Source of the DNA: JAJDIA01 sp031555145
GTDB lineage: Bacteria; Bacteroidota; Bacteroidia; Bacteroidales; Tannerellaceae
Direction of reading: 5' to 3'
Length of the DNA stretch: 60,420 bases
Assembly (NCBI GenBank): GCA_031555145.1
Contig: JAVBUR010000048.1
Location: 1-60,420 of the forward strand
Part shown: positions 43,460-51,837 of the stretch, in pieces
Position numbering within the stretch: position 1 is the first letter of the stretch
Layout: every line of letters starts with the position of its first letter
Position numbers and translations under genes: made by a program
The notes under the pieces: generated by a model
What the model was told of the DNA's origin: nothing
Databases searched by the model: none
Seen by the model: only the letters and a program-made list of their open reading frames with translations

Positions 43460-45370
43460 TTAAGGATACATCTCCCAGTTGATGCGCAGAATACGTGCCG
43501 GTTCATCATCATCCGCACCTTCCTGATGAATGACTTCGAACATGCCCGGATACTTTTCTTCGATATAAAATCCGTACCGTTCGGCTGTATCTATATATTG
43601 GCCGTCCTTTACGTTGGGATGTATACGAAGCTGTGCACTCATCATATGTGTTACGCCAGCCTCTTTTAAGGATGTTAGCAGCACATCCGCATTATAGATA
43701 CTGATCATATCCGGTGCCGCATCCACCAGTGCCTTAAATTGGGGATATGATATATACGACATACCACTGGCTGCAAGTATCTCCTTGAGAGAGTCGGATG
43801 CCTTTGCAATGACATAGTTATCTGTGTTTAGACGCACATGTGCCATATAGGCCGGTGTAACATGCTCCATATGTACATTTAGCTTATAGGTATTATTCAT
43901 CTGGATCGCGATCAGGCCATCCGGGTTGGCTTCGCAGGTAGCCATAAACTCATTCTTGTCGACAGTGGGGATGGAATAAATGCCATGAAATGCTTTCCCA
44001 TTACCATAGATAGAGGATATATTGGGTTTACGGCAGGCGACCTTGTCGTTTTCTCCCAGGTTTTTACTGGCCCATTCACTGATTTTTACGTAATGTACCC
44101 AATCTGGTGTCAGTCCACTATATACATCGGTGATCTTCTGTGTTTCGGTTACTCTACGGCTCATATCTGTCGCACTTATATAAACCATCCATATAACCGG
44201 AATAAGGTATAACAGCCTGAACATCTTCAGTTTGTTAGTAGATAACAGATAGTACAGAGCCGCCAGCAACAACAATAGCATAAATGGGTATTGTGGAATA
44301 ATCAACCGTTCCTGATTCCAGGCCACTTGCAGGATGACAAATGTTACTAACAGAAAGCATCCGGTCATTAGTCCGGAAAAGAAAATATATTTATTTTTTT
44401 TGTACGAGAAGCCCAACCCAACCAACGCTAATAAATAGACACCGATAGTCAGCGGCACGCTATTATCCAGTTTCTCTACCCCAAATCCCATGATCCGGGG
44501 AAAAGCATTCGACAGGTATTGGTTGGAGTTCTGCAACAATCGGTTAATGAAACCGCTCAGGTCTTCTTTCCCTAATTCCGGCTTGTAATAATTTTTCAGC
44601 AGCAGGTCCGATCCTTGTCCGGATAGCTGGAATCCGCTTTCCGGCCACAATGCGGCTTTCAATCCGCTGTAAATCAGAAAGACAACCAATACGCATCCGG
44701 CCGATAACCCCAGATTTTTCCATTGCCCGTTGCACAGGAAATACCCCAACACGGCAATAATCAGCGCAAAGCCCACCGAACGGGTCAGCAGTGCCCCCAG
44801 TAATGCCAAGGCCAACCAGGCATGTTGCTTCACCTGCGAAGGTAACCCTGTATCCTGTCCCTTATGATCGATAAAATAACGGAAGAAGACGAAAATAACT
44901 AACGATTGCATAAACATGTAAAACGCCTCGCTATAGGTCTGGCTTCCAAAGTACAGCACCTCCGCCGTAATTGACGTCAGCAGCAGTACCGGCATCAACA
45001 ACAATGACGGGATACGCTTGCGAAAAGTAATAAATGTCATAAACATAAACCCCAGTAACGCCAGCAGTGAGAACAATTTTAACGGTGTCAGCGAAATGCC
45101 GAATATCGCCACCACCACACTCAGAACAATCGGATAGAGTGGTCCCTGGAAGCCCGGGAAGGTAAACTCCTTGATAAAGCTACGCGCCGCCAGTATATAG
45201 GTTGAATCATCTCCTGCCAGGCTGACCCGCGGATCATACAGTGCCAACCCTAATCCGGTAGCAAGTGCGAGAATAGCCCAGAAAATAAACCAGTCATGGT
45301 CTTGTATAAACCGTTCCAAGCGCTCAAAAAGCGGAAGCGCTACTTCTTTTGTTTTCTTGTTTCTTGCCAT
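43460..45370 (-). CDS. GT-C type membrane glycosyltransferase, putative
   Basis: The 636-residue protein has about 11-12 membrane helices over residues 30-400 and a soluble C-terminal domain of about 230 residues. An acidic GDDSTYILAARSF motif follows the first helix, as in GT-C enzymes such as the ArnT/PMT group, which use lipid-linked sugars. The region ELGKEDLSGFINRLLQNSNQ forms a periplasmic loop. It is divergent from the methyltransferase-glycosyltransferase gene with a 126-base gap, and the two may serve one glycosylation path: the second could make the lipid-linked donor. That is inference; S-layer glycosylation would be a natural use here. Confidence 0.75.
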   Translation of the reverse strand: MARNKKTKEVALPLFERLERFIQDHDWFIFWAILALATGLGLALYDPRVSLAGDDSTYILAARSFIKEFTFPGFQGPLYPIVLSVVVAIFGISLTPLKLFSLLALLGFMFMTFITFRKRIPSLLLMPVLLLTSITAEVLYFGSQTYSEAFYMFMQSLVIFVFFRYFIDHKGQDTGLPSQVKQHAWLALALLGALLTRSVGFALIIAVLGYFLCNGQWKNLGLSAGCVLVVFLIYSGLKAALWPESGFQLSGQGSDLLLKNYYKPELGKEDLSGFINRLLQNSNQYLSNAFPRIMGFGVEKLDNSVPLTIGVYLLALVGLGFSYKKNKYIFFSGLMTGCFLLVTFVILQVAWNQERLIIPQYPFMLLLLLAALYYLLSTNKLKMFRLLYLIPVIWMVYISATDMSRRVTETQKITDVYSGLTPDWVHYVKISEWASKNLGENDKVACRKPNISSIYGNGKAFHGIYSIPTVDKNEFMATCEANPDGLIAIQMNNTYKLNVHMEHVTPAYMAHVRLNTDNYVIAKASDSLKEILAASGMSYISYPQFKALVDAAPDMISIYNADVLLTSLKEAGVTHMMSAQLRIHPNVKDGQYIDTAERYGFYIEEKYPGMFEVIHQEGADDDEPARILRINWEMYP

Positions 45371-45496
45371 AAATATCCTTGGTTGGTATGCAATCAGTAC
45401 AAATAATCAGTAACTTGCGGCGAATTTAAGCAAATATTTACTAATCAGCCTCTTTTGCAAGGCAAAAAGCAGGGATAATTTTCGCACATATAGTAT

Positions 45497-46900
45497 ATGA
45501 CAAAGCAAGACGTACAGGAATTCTATTGCCGGACAGCGCAAAGCCGCGAGAAGTGGAATAAACGTAACCGTTACTATCACAAGTTATTAGAGAAATATTT
45601 CACTTTCCTGATACCCGCCGGTAAGCGCGTAGTCGAACTGGGTTGTGGCACAGGCAACCTGTTGCACGCTGTTAAACCCTCTTACGGTGTCGGTATCGAC
45701 TTTGCCCCCGAGGTGCTCGAAATTGCCCGGGTTAAATATCCCGAACTCCATTTCCATGAAGATGATATTGAAGCTCTTACTTTTGAAGAGCCCTTCGACT
45801 ATATCATCCTCAGTGATACCCTTGGTTGCCTGTGGGATGCCCAGAAAGCCATTCATGCCCTGCGCCGCTTGTGCCATCCGCATACCCGCATCATCATTTC
45901 GCATTATAACTTCCTGTGGGAAGCCTTTATCAAACTATTGGAAGGTCTGCACCTGAAACAAAAGCAGCCCAATCAGAACTGGTTCTCCCACAAGGATATA
46001 GAAAATCTGCTGCAGTTAGAGAACTTCCAGGTCGTCAAGACCGAACGGAAGGTATGGCTGCCGCTTTATATCCCGGTACTCGACTTTTTATTCAACCGTA
46101 TCATGGCTAACTTGCCTATCTTCAACTTACTCGACCTGGTTAACCTCATCGTTGCCCGTCCGATCATCAGCGAAGATACGCAGGCCAGTGTCACCATTGT
46201 AGTCCCTGCCCGCAACGAACGGGGCAATATTGAGAATGCCATCCTGCGTACCCCCGACTTTGGTACCGCACAGGAGTTTATCTTTATCGAAGGAAACTCT
46301 TCCGACAATACCTACGAGGAGATGGAACGCGTCAAAGCCGCCTACCCCGATAAGGATATCAAGCTCATGAAGCAGACCGGTAAAGGCAAGGGCAACGCCG
46401 TACGTGAAGCCTTCGATGCCGCCACCGGCGATATCCTGATGATCCTCGATGCCGACCTGACCATGCCGCCCGAAGAACTGCCCAAGTTCTACGACGCCCT
46501 GCGCTATAACAAAGGCGAATTTATCAACGGTTGCCGTCTGGTCTACCCGATGGAGAAGAACGCCATGCGTTTCCTGAACCTGCTGGGTAACAAGTTCTTC
46601 GGTTCCTTCTTCTCCTATCTCCTCAGCCAGCGGCTAAAGGATACGCTCTGTGGAACGAAAGTCCTTTACCGTACCGACTACGAGACGATCAAGGCCAACC
46701 GCAGCTACTTCGGCGACTTCGATCCCTTCGGTGATTTCGACCTCCTGTTCGGCGCCGCCAAGCAGAACCTGAAGATCACCGAAGTCATCATCCGCTACAA
46801 AGACCGCGAATACGGCAGTACCCAGATCAGCCGTTTCCGCCACGGCATCCTGCTTTTCCGCATGAGCTTCTTTGCCGCCCGGAAGATCAAGTTTATTTAA
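45497..46900 (+). CDS. Methyltransferase-glycosyltransferase (GT2) fusion
   Basis: The 467-residue protein joins a class I SAM-dependent methyltransferase (VVELGCGTGNLLHAV, about 48-62; IILSDTLGCLWDAQKAI, about 99) to a GT2 domain of the dolichol-phosphate mannose synthase kind (VTIVVPARNERGNIENAI, about 233; DADLTMPPEELPKFY, about 320). The GT2 part is complete, with DTLCGTKVLYR and FDLLFGAAK. No membrane helices follow, unlike many GT2 enzymes of this type. The fusion suggests transfer of a sugar to a polyprenol together with methylation of the same product. It ends 43 bases before mscS B. Confidence 0.85.
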   Translation: MTKQDVQEFYCRTAQSREKWNKRNRYYHKLLEKYFTFLIPAGKRVVELGCGTGNLLHAVKPSYGVGIDFAPEVLEIARVKYPELHFHEDDIEALTFEEPFDYIILSDTLGCLWDAQKAIHALRRLCHPHTRIIISHYNFLWEAFIKLLEGLHLKQKQPNQNWFSHKDIENLLQLENFQVVKTERKVWLPLYIPVLDFLFNRIMANLPIFNLLDLVNLIVARPIISEDTQASVTIVVPARNERGNIENAILRTPDFGTAQEFIFIEGNSSDNTYEEMERVKAAYPDKDIKLMKQTGKGKGNAVREAFDAATGDILMILDADLTMPPEELPKFYDALRYNKGEFINGCRLVYPMEKNAMRFLNLLGNKFFGSFFSYLLSQRLKDTLCGTKVLYRTDYETIKANRSYFGDFDPFGDFDLLFGAAKQNLKITEVIIRYKDREYGSTQISRFRHGILLFRMSFFAARKIKFI

Positions 46901-46943
46901 TCCCTGTATATTTTTATCCCTCAATTAAAGACACGATATCGTT

Positions 46944-47777
46944 ATGGTAGAATTACAAGCCGACCAGCTCACCAAGATGGAAGAAATGCTCGAACGACTG
47001 ATTGAAATGGGCACTTCCCTGGGTTTCAGTATCCTCAAAGCGCTCCTGATCTTTATCATCGGACGCTTTCTGATCAGCCTGTTGAACAAGCTGGTAAAGA
47101 AGATCCTGTTTAAGCGGAATGTAGAGCCTTCTATCCGCACCTTTACCGCCAGCCTGGTGAATATCACGCTGACGGTGCTGTTGATTATCGCCATCGTCGG
47201 AGCGCTCGGCGTCGAAACGACCTCGTTTGCCGCGCTGCTGGCCTCGGCCGGACTGGCTGTCGGTATGGCGTTAAGCGGTCAGTTGTCCAACTTTGCCGGC
47301 GGATTGATCGTCCTGCTCTTCAAGCCCTACCGGGTAGGCGATTATGTGGAAGCCCCCAGCGTCTCCGGCACCGTAAAGGAGATCCAGATCTTCCATACCG
47401 TGCTGACCACAGCCGATGGCAAGCAGGTCTTCGTCCCCAACGGCGCCATGAGCAACAACGCCGTCACCAACTATAACGTCCCGACCCGCCGTGTCGAATG
47501 GATCATCGGCGTCGACTACGGCACCGATATCGCCCATGTCAAGCGCCTCATCGACACCATCCTCGCCAAAGACGCCCGCATCCTGGCCGACCCGGCTCCC
47601 TTCTTGCAACTGCACGCCCTGGCCGCCAGCAGCGTCAACATCGTCATCCGTGTCTGGGTCAACGCCCCCGACTACTGGAGCGTCTACTTCGAAACCAACC
47701 GCCTCATTTACGACATCTTCAACGCCGAAGGCATCTCCTTCCCCTTCCCGCAGCTCACGCTGCACCGGGCGGAGTAA
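46944..47777 (+). CDS. MscS-family mechanosensitive channel B
   Basis: The 277-residue channel matches channel A closely, with the pore region LLASAGLAVGMALSGQLSNF and beta domain KPYRVGDYVE. The last 73 bases, including the stop, are repeated in whole or part four times over the next 4 kb. The gene itself looks intact, so the repeats did not destroy it; whatever happened here kept or rebuilt the reading frame. Confidence 0.92.
   Translation: MVELQADQLTKMEEMLERLIEMGTSLGFSILKALLIFIIGRFLISLLNKLVKKILFKRNVEPSIRTFTASLVNITLTVLLIIAIVGALGVETTSFAALLASAGLAVGMALSGQLSNFAGGLIVLLFKPYRVGDYVEAPSVSGTVKEIQIFHTVLTTADGKQVFVPNGAMSNNAVTNYNVPTRRVEWIIGVDYGTDIAHVKRLIDTILAKDARILADPAPFLQLHALAASSVNIVIRVWVNAPDYWSVYFETNRLIYDIFNAEGISFPFPQLTLHRAE
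47705..47777. repeat. Native mscS 3' end, copy R0 of the cassette repeat
   Basis: This is the last 73 bases of mscS B including TAA. It contains a small hairpin GCAGC-TCAC-GCTGC. Copies R1-R4 below match its 3' part. Confidence 0.85.
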
Positions 47778-47794
47778 CGTGTTATTCGGATAGG

Positions 47795-48304
47795 TCAGTC
47801 TCCGTTTTTGTATCGATCGGATGTGTAGCCGACTTGCGGGCGGGAAGTGCCCATCGGATTCCTTTTGGTTTGTAATTCGGCCAGTGTTTCGTTGATCAGC
47901 TCCAACTGCATCCGCGTATCTTCATTAATGTCATTGTAGTCGGCAAATACTTTTTCGATGTATTGTTTGAATTCGCTGAATTCATGTTGAAATTCACCGG
48001 TACTGGCTTTTAGTGTGTTAGGTGTTAGCTGGCGCAGTGCCACAAATGCACGCATGATACCGCGGTTTATTTCGATAGCAGTTTTGGAGTTAAGTATGCT
48101 GCTGACCATCGCGACGCCTAACTCAGTGAAGGCAAGGGGTAAGTATTTTATATTGCCCCCTCGTCCTTTGTTCACGGTGCCAATTTGGTACCTTGAAAGT
48201 TCTTCTCTAGTTACTTCAAACATAAAGTCTTGTCCCTCAAAACGCTCAATATTGCGTTTGACGGCGCGTTTAAGGCTTTTATAATGAAATTTTGGTGATC
48301 TCAT
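47795..48304 (-). CDS. ORF6N-domain protein, N-terminally shortened
   Basis: The 169-residue protein matches the ORF6N/KilA-N-related family from the middle of the domain: AVKRNIERFEGQDFMFEVT, then YLPLAFTELGVAMVSSILNS and RGIMRAFVALRQL. The usual start of the family, with the IRGQKVMLDRDLAELY-like segment, is missing, and its place is taken by MRSPKFHYKS. It may be a broken gene that still has a long frame. It is the first module after mscS B, on the opposite strand. Such proteins are common on phages and mobile elements. Confidence 0.7.
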   Translation of the reverse strand: MRSPKFHYKSLKRAVKRNIERFEGQDFMFEVTREELSRYQIGTVNKGRGGNIKYLPLAFTELGVAMVSSILNSKTAIEINRGIMRAFVALRQLTPNTLKASTGEFQHEFSEFKQYIEKVFADYNDINEDTRMQLELINETLAELQTKRNPMGTSRPQVGYTSDRYKNGD

Positions 48305-48311
48305 ACTCGAA

Positions 48312-48380
48312 TTTCGTGTTTTGGCTCAATTTCATTCCGTGTTTTGGACTGGTTTTGTTCCGTGTTTTGGCTTTTGTGTC
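48312..48380. repeat. Three tandem 23-base repeats next to R1
   Basis: Three units start with TTTCGTGTTTTGG or TTCCGTGTTTTGG, at 48312, 48335 and 48358. The last one ends exactly where the mscS-derived repeat R1 begins. Confidence 0.75.
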
Positions 48381-48453
48381 CATCTACGACACCTTCAACG
48401 CCGAAGGCATCTCCTTCCCCTTCCCGCAGCTCACGCTGCACCGGGCGGAGTAG
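48381..48453. repeat. Copy R1 of the mscS 3' end
   Basis: The 73 bases match native R0 at all but about three positions. Two of the differences (CATCTACGAC, ACCTTC) agree with mscS A rather than B. It ends in TAG. Confidence 0.9.
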
Positions 48454-48456
48454 GCT

Positions 48457-48546
48457 ATGGAAAGCGGTTTGAAGGTGATGATTTCATGTTCGAATTGACA
48501 AGAGAAGAGTATAGTTCTCTAAGGCAACAATTTGTGACCTTAGAGA
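48457..48546 (+). pseudogene. ORF6N-domain fragment
   Basis: In one frame the bases after R1 encode RFEGDDFMFELTREEYSSLR, which matches the ORF6N domain and resembles the protein of the first module, but on the opposite strand. It is about 30 codons long, with no start of its own and no end of the domain. It is a relic. Confidence 0.65.
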
Positions 48547-48547
48547 A

Positions 48548-48844
48548 TCAGGCCAATGCTGCGTTCTTCAGCTTTTGAAGAATATACTCGCGGATCTCCT
48601 CTTTCGATACATTGTATTTCGGATCGAGTTGTTCGAATTTTTCGTCCGACATAAACCTGTCTGATAATAGCATCATCGCGATATTCTTGGTACTTAGCTT
48701 ATGCTGTGAGTATTTCAATGCTGCATCAATCCCTTTTGGAATGTCATACCCCTCTTTCAGAATGGCATAAATATCGTAGTAGTCCCTCATCTTCATTCTA
48801 CGAAGCATCACTTCCATCTTCTTCTCTGTCAAACCTTTACGCAT
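48548..48844 (-). pseudogene. C-terminal remnant of an AbiEii-type nucleotidyltransferase toxin
   Basis: The 98-residue frame holds RMKMRDYYDIYAILKEGYDI and a helical tail, as at the C-terminal end of AbiEii/AbiGii toxins of type IV systems. The nucleotidyltransferase head with the GG-T and DxD motifs is missing, so it is probably inactive. It overlaps the end of the upstream helix-turn-helix gene by a few bases, the normal arrangement of such pairs. Confidence 0.55.
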
Positions 48845-49391
48845 ATCCCGATATGTGTTTTAAATGTTCACGTTCAACTCGTTTGAGGTATTTTTCAGGT
48901 TGTCTGATGTCGAAATAGTAGAGAGCAATCATTACATTGAGAGTGAAAAGATAGTCACCCTGAACAGCCATCTTCTCCCGCCAGATTTTTCGGATATAAT
49001 CCCTTGTGTAAAGTTCAAACAGTTTAGCTATATCCTTTAAGTCGAGATATATAAAAGTCTTTTCAATCAGCTCGTCTGCGGGAATTTTCTCTGTTGATAC
49101 ATTCGCATACGACCAAAAAGCATTGGCTTTGAATAACTGCTCTGCCAATTCATTTTTAAGTTTAGCCTTATAGTTGCGAATGCCGTTTTCCGCTTGCATT
49201 TTGAGAAGTTTTCCCTCGGGCAAGTTGAAAAACGATTCCAATTTCAGAGCCAATGACATGGACAACTCACGCCGTCCCGCAATGATATAGCTGAGCAACT
49301 GACGTTGTACACCAATAGCTCTCGCAATGTCTGATTGCTTGTGTCCACCCTCTTTGATGAGGAAGTCAATATATTGTCCAACACTGTTCAT
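48837..49391 (-). CDS. Helix-turn-helix antitoxin-like protein of the AbiEii module
   Basis: The 184-residue protein begins with an XRE-type helix-turn-helix (KQSDIARAIGVQRQLLSYII, about 17-36), followed by a helical C-terminal domain of about 120 residues. This length and its place just before an AbiEii-type gene fit the antitoxin of such a pair. I chose MNSVGQYIDFL as start. With the toxin cut short it may be an orphan antitoxin. Confidence 0.7.
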   Translation of the reverse strand: MNSVGQYIDFLIKEGGHKQSDIARAIGVQRQLLSYIIAGRRELSMSLALKLESFFNLPEGKLLKMQAENGIRNYKAKLKNELAEQLFKANAFWSYANVSTEKIPADELIEKTFIYLDLKDIAKLFELYTRDYIRKIWREKMAVQGDYLFTLNVMIALYYFDIRQPEKYLKRVEREHLKHISGYA

Positions 49392-49455
49392 AATGCAAAG
49401 ATAGTAAACTGTCAACAGATATGTTTACAAATAGAACAATTATTTCGATTTGCTG

Positions 49456-49500
49456 ATCTCCTTCCCCTTCCCGTAGCTCACGCTGCATAGGGCGGAGTAA
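49456..49500. repeat. Copy R2 of the mscS 3' end
   Basis: Forty-five bases match the end of mscS with about three changes (CCGTAGC, GCATAGGG). It ends in TAA and runs straight into the shared promoter leader. Confidence 0.88.
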
Positions 49501-49597
49501 CCGTCCTTTTTGCCCGGACCTCAAGATTGACTGTGTTTTTTTCTTCTGTTACCCTCAGTAGTTACGCTTAATATTCCTACCTTTGTAAATATAAAGC
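49501..49597 (+). promoter_or_regulatory. Shared promoter leader after R2
   Basis: The 97 bases contain a perfect -7 element TACCTTTG (49578-49585). The leader after R4 is nearly the same, with one base fewer in a T-run and about five other differences. No good -33 word is seen. The downstream genes of the two leaders are unrelated. Confidence 0.8.
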
Positions 49598-49607
49598 GCA
49601 TAGATAT

Positions 49608-49856
49608 ATGAAATCGCAATTAACCATAACAATTGATCCTGCTTTTAAGGCTGAATTGCAAGCTTTAGCCAAAGCCCGCAAGCAAAGTTTGTCCGAATTT
49701 GTGGCCAATGCATTGAAGCGGACGGTGCGTCCAGTGGAAAGGAAGCATGTTGTCATTTCCCCCTTTGTGATGGAAATGACATCTGATTTACAACTACCTG
49801 CGGATATTGACGCGTTGGACGCATACGTAGAGGCAATGGGAGAGAAGCATCGATGA
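49608..49856 (+). CDS. Antitoxin of a PIN-domain toxin
   Basis: The 82-residue protein has a short ribbon-helix-helix-like start (SQLTITIDPAFKAELQALAK, then SLSEFVANALKRTV), as in DUF6364-type antitoxins, and a tail that would wrap the toxin. Its last codons overlap the toxin start by four bases (ATGA), showing translational coupling. Confidence 0.8.
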   Translation: MKSQLTITIDPAFKAELQALAKARKQSLSEFVANALKRTVRPVERKHVVISPFVMEMTSDLQLPADIDALDAYVEAMGEKHR

Positions 49857-50278
49857 AAGTCTTTTTAGATACAAATGTTGTACTTGACTTGCTGGCTAAG
49901 CGCGTTCCTTTCTTTGAGGCTGCTGCGGAAATAGTAACACTTGCTCTGGAGAAACGGATTGAATTGTATGTTTCGTCTCTCTCGTTTGTCACAGTTTATT
50001 ATCTCCTTTGTAAACATGAACCTGGACATGTAGTAAAGGATAAACTTAAGAAATTTGCATCTGTTTCTTCCTTTACATCTGTTGATAGTTCGACTATTTT
50101 GGCGAGTTTGAATAGTGGGATGAAGGATTTTGAAGATGCTGTGCAATCTCAGTCAGCACTTGAGGCGGGTGTAGCATTGATCGTAACACGTAATGTGAAG
50201 GATTTTCGAGCAAGTTCATTGCAAGTGATGACACCGGATGAATTCTTATCTGCTTTTTTGAATAACAATAAGTCATAA
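49853..50278 (+). CDS. PIN-domain ribonuclease toxin (VapC-like)
   Basis: The 141-residue PIN protein has the first catalytic Asp in VFLDTNVVLDLL, a Glu/Asp group in the middle (DFEDAVQSQSALE) and the later Asp in LIVTRNVKDF. All acidic residues look intact, so it should be an active RNase held by the antitoxin upstream. The pair is the only module of this array that looks fully complete. Confidence 0.88.
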   Translation: MKVFLDTNVVLDLLAKRVPFFEAAAEIVTLALEKRIELYVSSLSFVTVYYLLCKHEPGHVVKDKLKKFASVSSFTSVDSSTILASLNSGMKDFEDAVQSQSALEAGVALIVTRNVKDFRASSLQVMTPDEFLSAFLNNNKS

Positions 50279-50321
50279 GCCTGGGCTTTCTGTAGTCCTT
50301 TTCTAGCCTGTTGCTCACGCT

Positions 50322-50363
50322 TCCTTCCCCTTCCCGCAGCTCACGCTGCACCAGGCGGAGTAA
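50322..50363. repeat. Copy R3 of the mscS 3' end
   Basis: About 42 bases from TCCTTCCCCTTCCCGCAGC to the TAA, with one change (CACCAGGCGG). It ends 2 bases before the stop of the ATPase gene. The following GGCTATAGGAAGCG resembles the GGCTATGGAAAGCG after R1. Confidence 0.88.
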
Positions 50364-50365
50364 GG

Positions 50366-51592
50366 CTATAGGAAGCGTTGTGGCAAGTCGGACGCGAGGA
50401 AGTCGCGAATATAGATATGTTGGATGCCTTCGTAGCTGTTTTCAAATAAGCGTTCGCCTGAAACAACTATTTTAGGGTAATTGTCTTTGATTTTTAGCAG
50501 GTTGCCAAACTCCCGGTCTATCGTCTTTTGATCGGATAGTTCGATGGCAACCTGTACATACAGTGTTTCGCCATTACGTGTGCAGACGAAATCAATCTCT
50601 TCCGTTGATATAGCCCCCACCTTCACCTCGTAGCCACAGTATAGTAGATGGTTGCATACTACATTTTCCAGCCGTCGTCCCCGCTCTTGTAGTTTGTAAC
50701 CGGCTATCACATTGCGTATTCCCAGGTTTTCGAAGTAGTATTTATCTCCATGCTCAAACAGCCGTTTGCCTACTATATCATACCGGTTGATCCGATGTAC
50801 CACAAAAGCGTCTGCGAGCGCTACTGCATATTCGTTTACCTGATACGGCGATATCTCCACCCGTTGGCTTTTGAGGAAATCACTTATGCTTTTCGATGAG
50901 AACAGGTTGCCTACATTACCAGCCAAAAATCGGATCAACTGCTCCAGAAATACAGTATTGCGTATGTTTTTACGTTGTACCACATCACGCAATACAATCG
51001 TTGAATAGATGCTATGCAGGTATTCCATGACAACCGCCTCTTCCATTGGTAGATGGATCAGGTAGGGGAGTCCGCCGTAATGAACGTATTTTTCCAATGA
51101 TACATCATCATCGGGCAACCGGTGAAATTGCAAAAATTCGGCGTAGGACAGGCTATAAATGGAAAATTCGATAAACCTGCCTCCCAGCTCATTAGCCAGG
51201 TCGCTCGAAAACACCTCAGAATTGCTCCCTGTAATGTAGATGTCGTTGCGCTCATCCAGTGCAAGCGACCTCACAGCCAGGCGAAAATCGCTGATCGATT
51301 GTATTTCGTCGATAAAAATATAGTTCATTCCGTCAGGAATTAACAACGCACGCACATAATCGTACAGATCCTGGTAGGTTCGGATCATATCGAATTCCAG
51401 ATCTTCTTTGTTTATGTAGATGATATTTGCCCCTTTCTCTTCCTCGCGGATCAGTTGCATCAACTGGTATAGGATGTAACTTTTACCTACACGTCTGTGT
51501 CCTGTCATTACCTTGACAAGCTGCTTGCGCATAAATGGCTTTATCTTGGCCATATACGCATCCCTGCTGTATATCGTTTGCGGTAAGTTCAT
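50366..51592 (-). CDS. AAA ATPase with DUF4143 domain
   Basis: The 408-residue protein has Walker A GHRRVGKSYILYQL (about 31), Walker B YIFIDEIQSI (about 91), sensor ITGSNSEVFSSDL and a C-terminal DUF4143 domain with ICT-like EEIDFVCTRNGETLYVQVAI, which resembles a PD-(D/E)XK nuclease-like core. Such ATPases are common and of unknown function in Bacteroidetes. Here it forms its own module between R3 and R4 on the minus strand, with an operator-like inverted repeat around its promoter. Confidence 0.85.
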   Translation of the reverse strand: MNLPQTIYSRDAYMAKIKPFMRKQLVKVMTGHRRVGKSYILYQLMQLIREEEKGANIIYINKEDLEFDMIRTYQDLYDYVRALLIPDGMNYIFIDEIQSISDFRLAVRSLALDERNDIYITGSNSEVFSSDLANELGGRFIEFSIYSLSYAEFLQFHRLPDDDVSLEKYVHYGGLPYLIHLPMEEAVVMEYLHSIYSTIVLRDVVQRKNIRNTVFLEQLIRFLAGNVGNLFSSKSISDFLKSQRVEISPYQVNEYAVALADAFVVHRINRYDIVGKRLFEHGDKYYFENLGIRNVIAGYKLQERGRRLENVVCNHLLYCGYEVKVGAISTEEIDFVCTRNGETLYVQVAIELSDQKTIDREFGNLLKIKDNYPKIVVSGERLFENSYEGIQHIYIRDFLASDLPQRFL

Positions 51593-51609
51593 CTTGAAAT
51601 GTTATAATT

Positions 51610-51651
51610 ATACTTGTAACTTTCTGCAAATATACAAAAAGTTACAAGTAT
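51610..51651 (-). promoter_or_regulatory. Promoter of the ATPase gene inside an inverted repeat
   Basis: A perfect -7 word TATATTTG (51627-51634, minus strand) is flanked by 14-base inverted arms ATACTTGTAACTTT and AAAGTTACAAGTAT. A dimeric repressor binding there would block transcription. Confidence 0.65.
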
Positions 51652-51674
51652 ACTTAAAACATTTCTTTTTTTTA

Positions 51675-51727
51675 CCGAAGGCATCTCCTTCCCCTTCCCG
51701 CAGTTCACGCTACACCGGGCGGAGTAG
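51675..51727. repeat. Copy R4 of the mscS 3' end
   Basis: Fifty-three bases from CCGAAGGCATCTCC to TAG, with two changes in the hairpin region (CAGTTCACGCTAC). Confidence 0.88.
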
Positions 51728-51823
51728 CCGTTCTTTTTGCCAGGACCTCGAGGTTGACTGTGTTTTTTCTTCTGTTACCCTCAGTAGTTACGCTTAATAT
51801 TCCTACCTTTGTAAATATAAAGC
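51728..51823 (+). promoter_or_regulatory. Shared promoter leader after R4
   Basis: The 96 bases are nearly the same as the leader after R2, with the -7 element TACCTTTG at 51804-51811. The next gene is a HEPN remnant instead of an antitoxin. Confidence 0.8.
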
Positions 51824-51837
51824 ATATAGTGTAAAAG

